A DNA stretch of 64,000 nt, taken from Volvox africanus (taxonomy: Eukaryota > Chlorophyta > Chlorophyceae > Chlamydomonadales > Volvocaceae). The stretch is taken from assembly GCA_030268105.1 (NCBI GenBank), contig BSDZ01000021.1, positions 1,612,001-1,676,000 on the forward strand, in the 5' to 3' direction. Below are positions 62,108-64,000 of the stretch, one piece after another; position 1 is the stretch's first letter; each line of letters begins with the position of its first letter. Both the position numbers and the translations under genes were made by a program. Under the pieces are notes generated by a model. The model worked only from the letters and a program-made list of their open reading frames with translations, made no database searches and was not told the origin of the DNA.

Positions 62108-63717
62108 CCTTGCGTATTTTGCGGTCCATGAGCCTCATGGCTCGTTTCGGGCCTTACTAGCTCACAAACTTGGCCGATAGGTTGATTGGGAGGGTCTTAG
62201 AGGGTCGGCGTGCGAAAAAAGAGAATAACAAATAAAAAATAACCTTCGTTTCGCGTAACAACCCCCCTACAAATTGAGTGACGCAAGACTGGTTGTTTCA
62301 TGCATATACATGTAGCAAGGTAAAGGCTCGATTTGCCACCTGCCTATTCGCCATAAGCAAGGTACTGCAACAGGCAGGCAGCTCAAAAAAAGATCCTGGC
62401 TGGAGCAAATGATATTTTTCGGTGTAATATATTAGATATGTAAATTAATTAGATAGGAGAATTATTATCCGTTCGATGAAAATTTCTTCGTGGACGAATG
62501 GTTCGCGCACGGCAGATACCTATGGAAATTCGCCTAGCAGTTGGTTATTATCACTTGAATAACACCTGTAACAGAACCTTGGATAAAACTTAATAAAAAA
62601 TGATATGAAAATGAAGAATAAGCGAGAGCGTGGTAGGCCGCTAGCTTACGGCCCGCACCACTGTCGTACATAATTCGGGTTTCCTTCGCGGGTGATTGTG
62701 ATATATTGATTGTGAACAAAACGCGAGGTCAACTGAGCACGATTGCCACCCACGACTAACAAGGAGCTTCAAACCACAAGAGCCGCGGGGAAAACAAAGA
62801 CACGAACACTACGCGGGTATCCCAGGAAGCGAGCGGGCAGCTCTTGCCACTCGCTGACCTAGACCGCCGTACCTCTCAAGCCGTACCGCAGGGCCCATAA
62901 CGAGTTGTCAAAACTGACTTTTGGCGAGCCCAAAACCTAACATTATCAAGTTTTTTTTCCCGTACTGAGGCATTAGGTCATTAGGTCATGAGACGAGTAA
63001 TGCTATGAATTTTATATATTCGTTATGTCCGTTGAAATTCGGCCCAACCAAGCCTGAAGTCAGTGCACAATGAAAATACGACTCCTTCAAGGCTTCCAAA
63101 AATCCCGCCATAGGTGCCGCAGTAGGCTGCCGGCTGTACCCACCTGCGAAAAAAACGCGTGCGCTTTTTGCTTGAAGCTTCGAGAACGAATGGATACCTG
63201 CGTTTTATTTATAGGTCTGGAGGGCTGAGGGACCGTGTGGGGCGCGGTACAGCGTCTTGCGTGCGAAGCGACGCACTACTAGTATCTTGTAGGATTTGGT
63301 AATGCGAGCGCTTTGTTCCGCAGGCAAGGTACTCCCGATTTAATGTAACATGCGCACTATAAAGTCAAGGAAAAACTCTCTGTACTCCCTTAATGTGTGT
63401 GACGGCATCCCCGCTATGCAGGGACTGCGCCAAGCTGCCAAATTTGCAACCAGATATGGATAGTTAACAGTTACACAGTGGCTATTTTGTAATATCATGC
63501 AATATGTGGCCATAGATAAAACGTTAGTTGCCACTTGCACCGGAGACGTCGACCTCCCTGACCAACGGACACGTCCGGACACCAACGTTGGCTTGCAAGA
63601 ACTAGCACCGCAGGCCGACTATACCCAAGCAATATTTTATCTGTTACAAGGGCTTATGCTATAGCTTATGTAAGAATGCAAGTTGGCTAGCGGTAGTTTA
63701 GTTGATGATGACAATTG

Positions 63718-63772
63718 TTACAAACTCTAAAAAAGAGTTTGTAAAATACAAACTCTAGAAAAGAGTTTGTAA
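63718..63772. repeat. tandem pair of hairpins
   Basis: Two adjacent copies of a hairpin with arms TTACAAACTC and GAGTTTGTAA, separated by A-rich loops (63718-63744 and 63747-63772). Either arm pair, or arms across copies, could base-pair. Confidence 0.85.
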
Positions 63773-64000
63773 GGCCCGGGCGAGCCAGGAGGCTCATGGG
63801 GCTGCGCGAACGAGCGATACAAGAAGATGAAATGATAACGTGATTTTAGATAGCAATAAATAGAAGTCCACCAAAAAAAACAAGGAAAACGGAAAGAGAG
63901 AAGAGTAGCAGTGCAAAGTCATCAAGTCCTGCCCGTATTCAATGAACGCCTCACACGGCTGCTATGGATGGATGAATCGGGTTGGTCTTGCATTGACATA

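Larger units (their letters stand above)
57688..64000. other. gene-poor, AT-richer region
   Basis: About 6.3 kb upstream of pherophorin without a recognised gene. It includes the pherophorin promoter, a foldback element, a broken minus-strand frame, and hairpins, listed separately. Short frames at 58866-59210 and 59488-59838 (both minus) have no recognisable motif. Confidence 0.45.

Overview
The window is nuclear DNA of a green alga, almost certainly a volvocine (Chlamydomonas/Gonium/Volvox lineage). Evidence: a two-domain pherophorin with a long Pro/Ser linker (an extracellular-matrix family characteristic of this group), intron-dense genes with short GT-AG introns, Ala/Gly/Gln-rich low-complexity insertions in conserved proteins, many microsatellites, a short interstitial run of the TTTTAGGG telomere repeat known from Chlamydomonas, and a TGTAA polyadenylation signal. 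No bacterial-style operons are present. Exons below were joined by hand from conserved protein motifs, GT-AG (or GC-AG) borders and matching intron phase; no transcript data were available.

Layout. 950-6755 (-): a TKL/Raf-like protein kinase, 717 aa in 9 exons, with an activation segment inflated by more than 300 residues. 6756-10642: gene-poor, with a decayed ~60-bp tandem repeat and a telomere-like run. 10643-17319 (-): nucleoporin Nup93/NIC96, 970 aa in 15 exons, divergent from 17787-18512 (+), an intronless TXNDC9/PLP3-type phosducin-like thioredoxin-fold protein. 18833-21138 (-): a 189-aa acidic/basic conserved protein not named here, convergent with TXNDC9. 21139-25299: repeat-rich spacer with an isolated AT-rich SNF2-helicase motif. 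25300-33307 (+): spliceosomal HAT-repeat protein Crooked neck/CLF1/SYF3, 896 aa in 14 exons. 35387-36605 (-): signal peptidase complex subunit SPC22/SPCS3, with two apparent GC-AG introns. 37072-46142 (-): F-box/leucine-rich-repeat protein, 1211 aa in 7 exons, whose third intron is a 4-kb array of one 10-bp unit. 46812-48554 (+): single-domain AP2/ERF transcription factor, divergent from the F-box gene. 54226-57687 (-): pherophorin. 57688-64000: no recognised gene, but a foldback element, hairpins and a broken reading frame.

The genes are housekeeping (nuclear pore, splicing, protein translocation, chaperone cofactor), regulatory (kinase, F-box, AP2) and lineage-specific (pherophorin). They do not form one pathway; neighbouring pairs share short divergent or convergent spacers. 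The strongest unusual signals are the inflated kinase activation loop, the 4-kb intronic decamer array with strict 10-bp register and higher-order duplications, the paired GC-AG introns, and the isolated SNF2 fragment.
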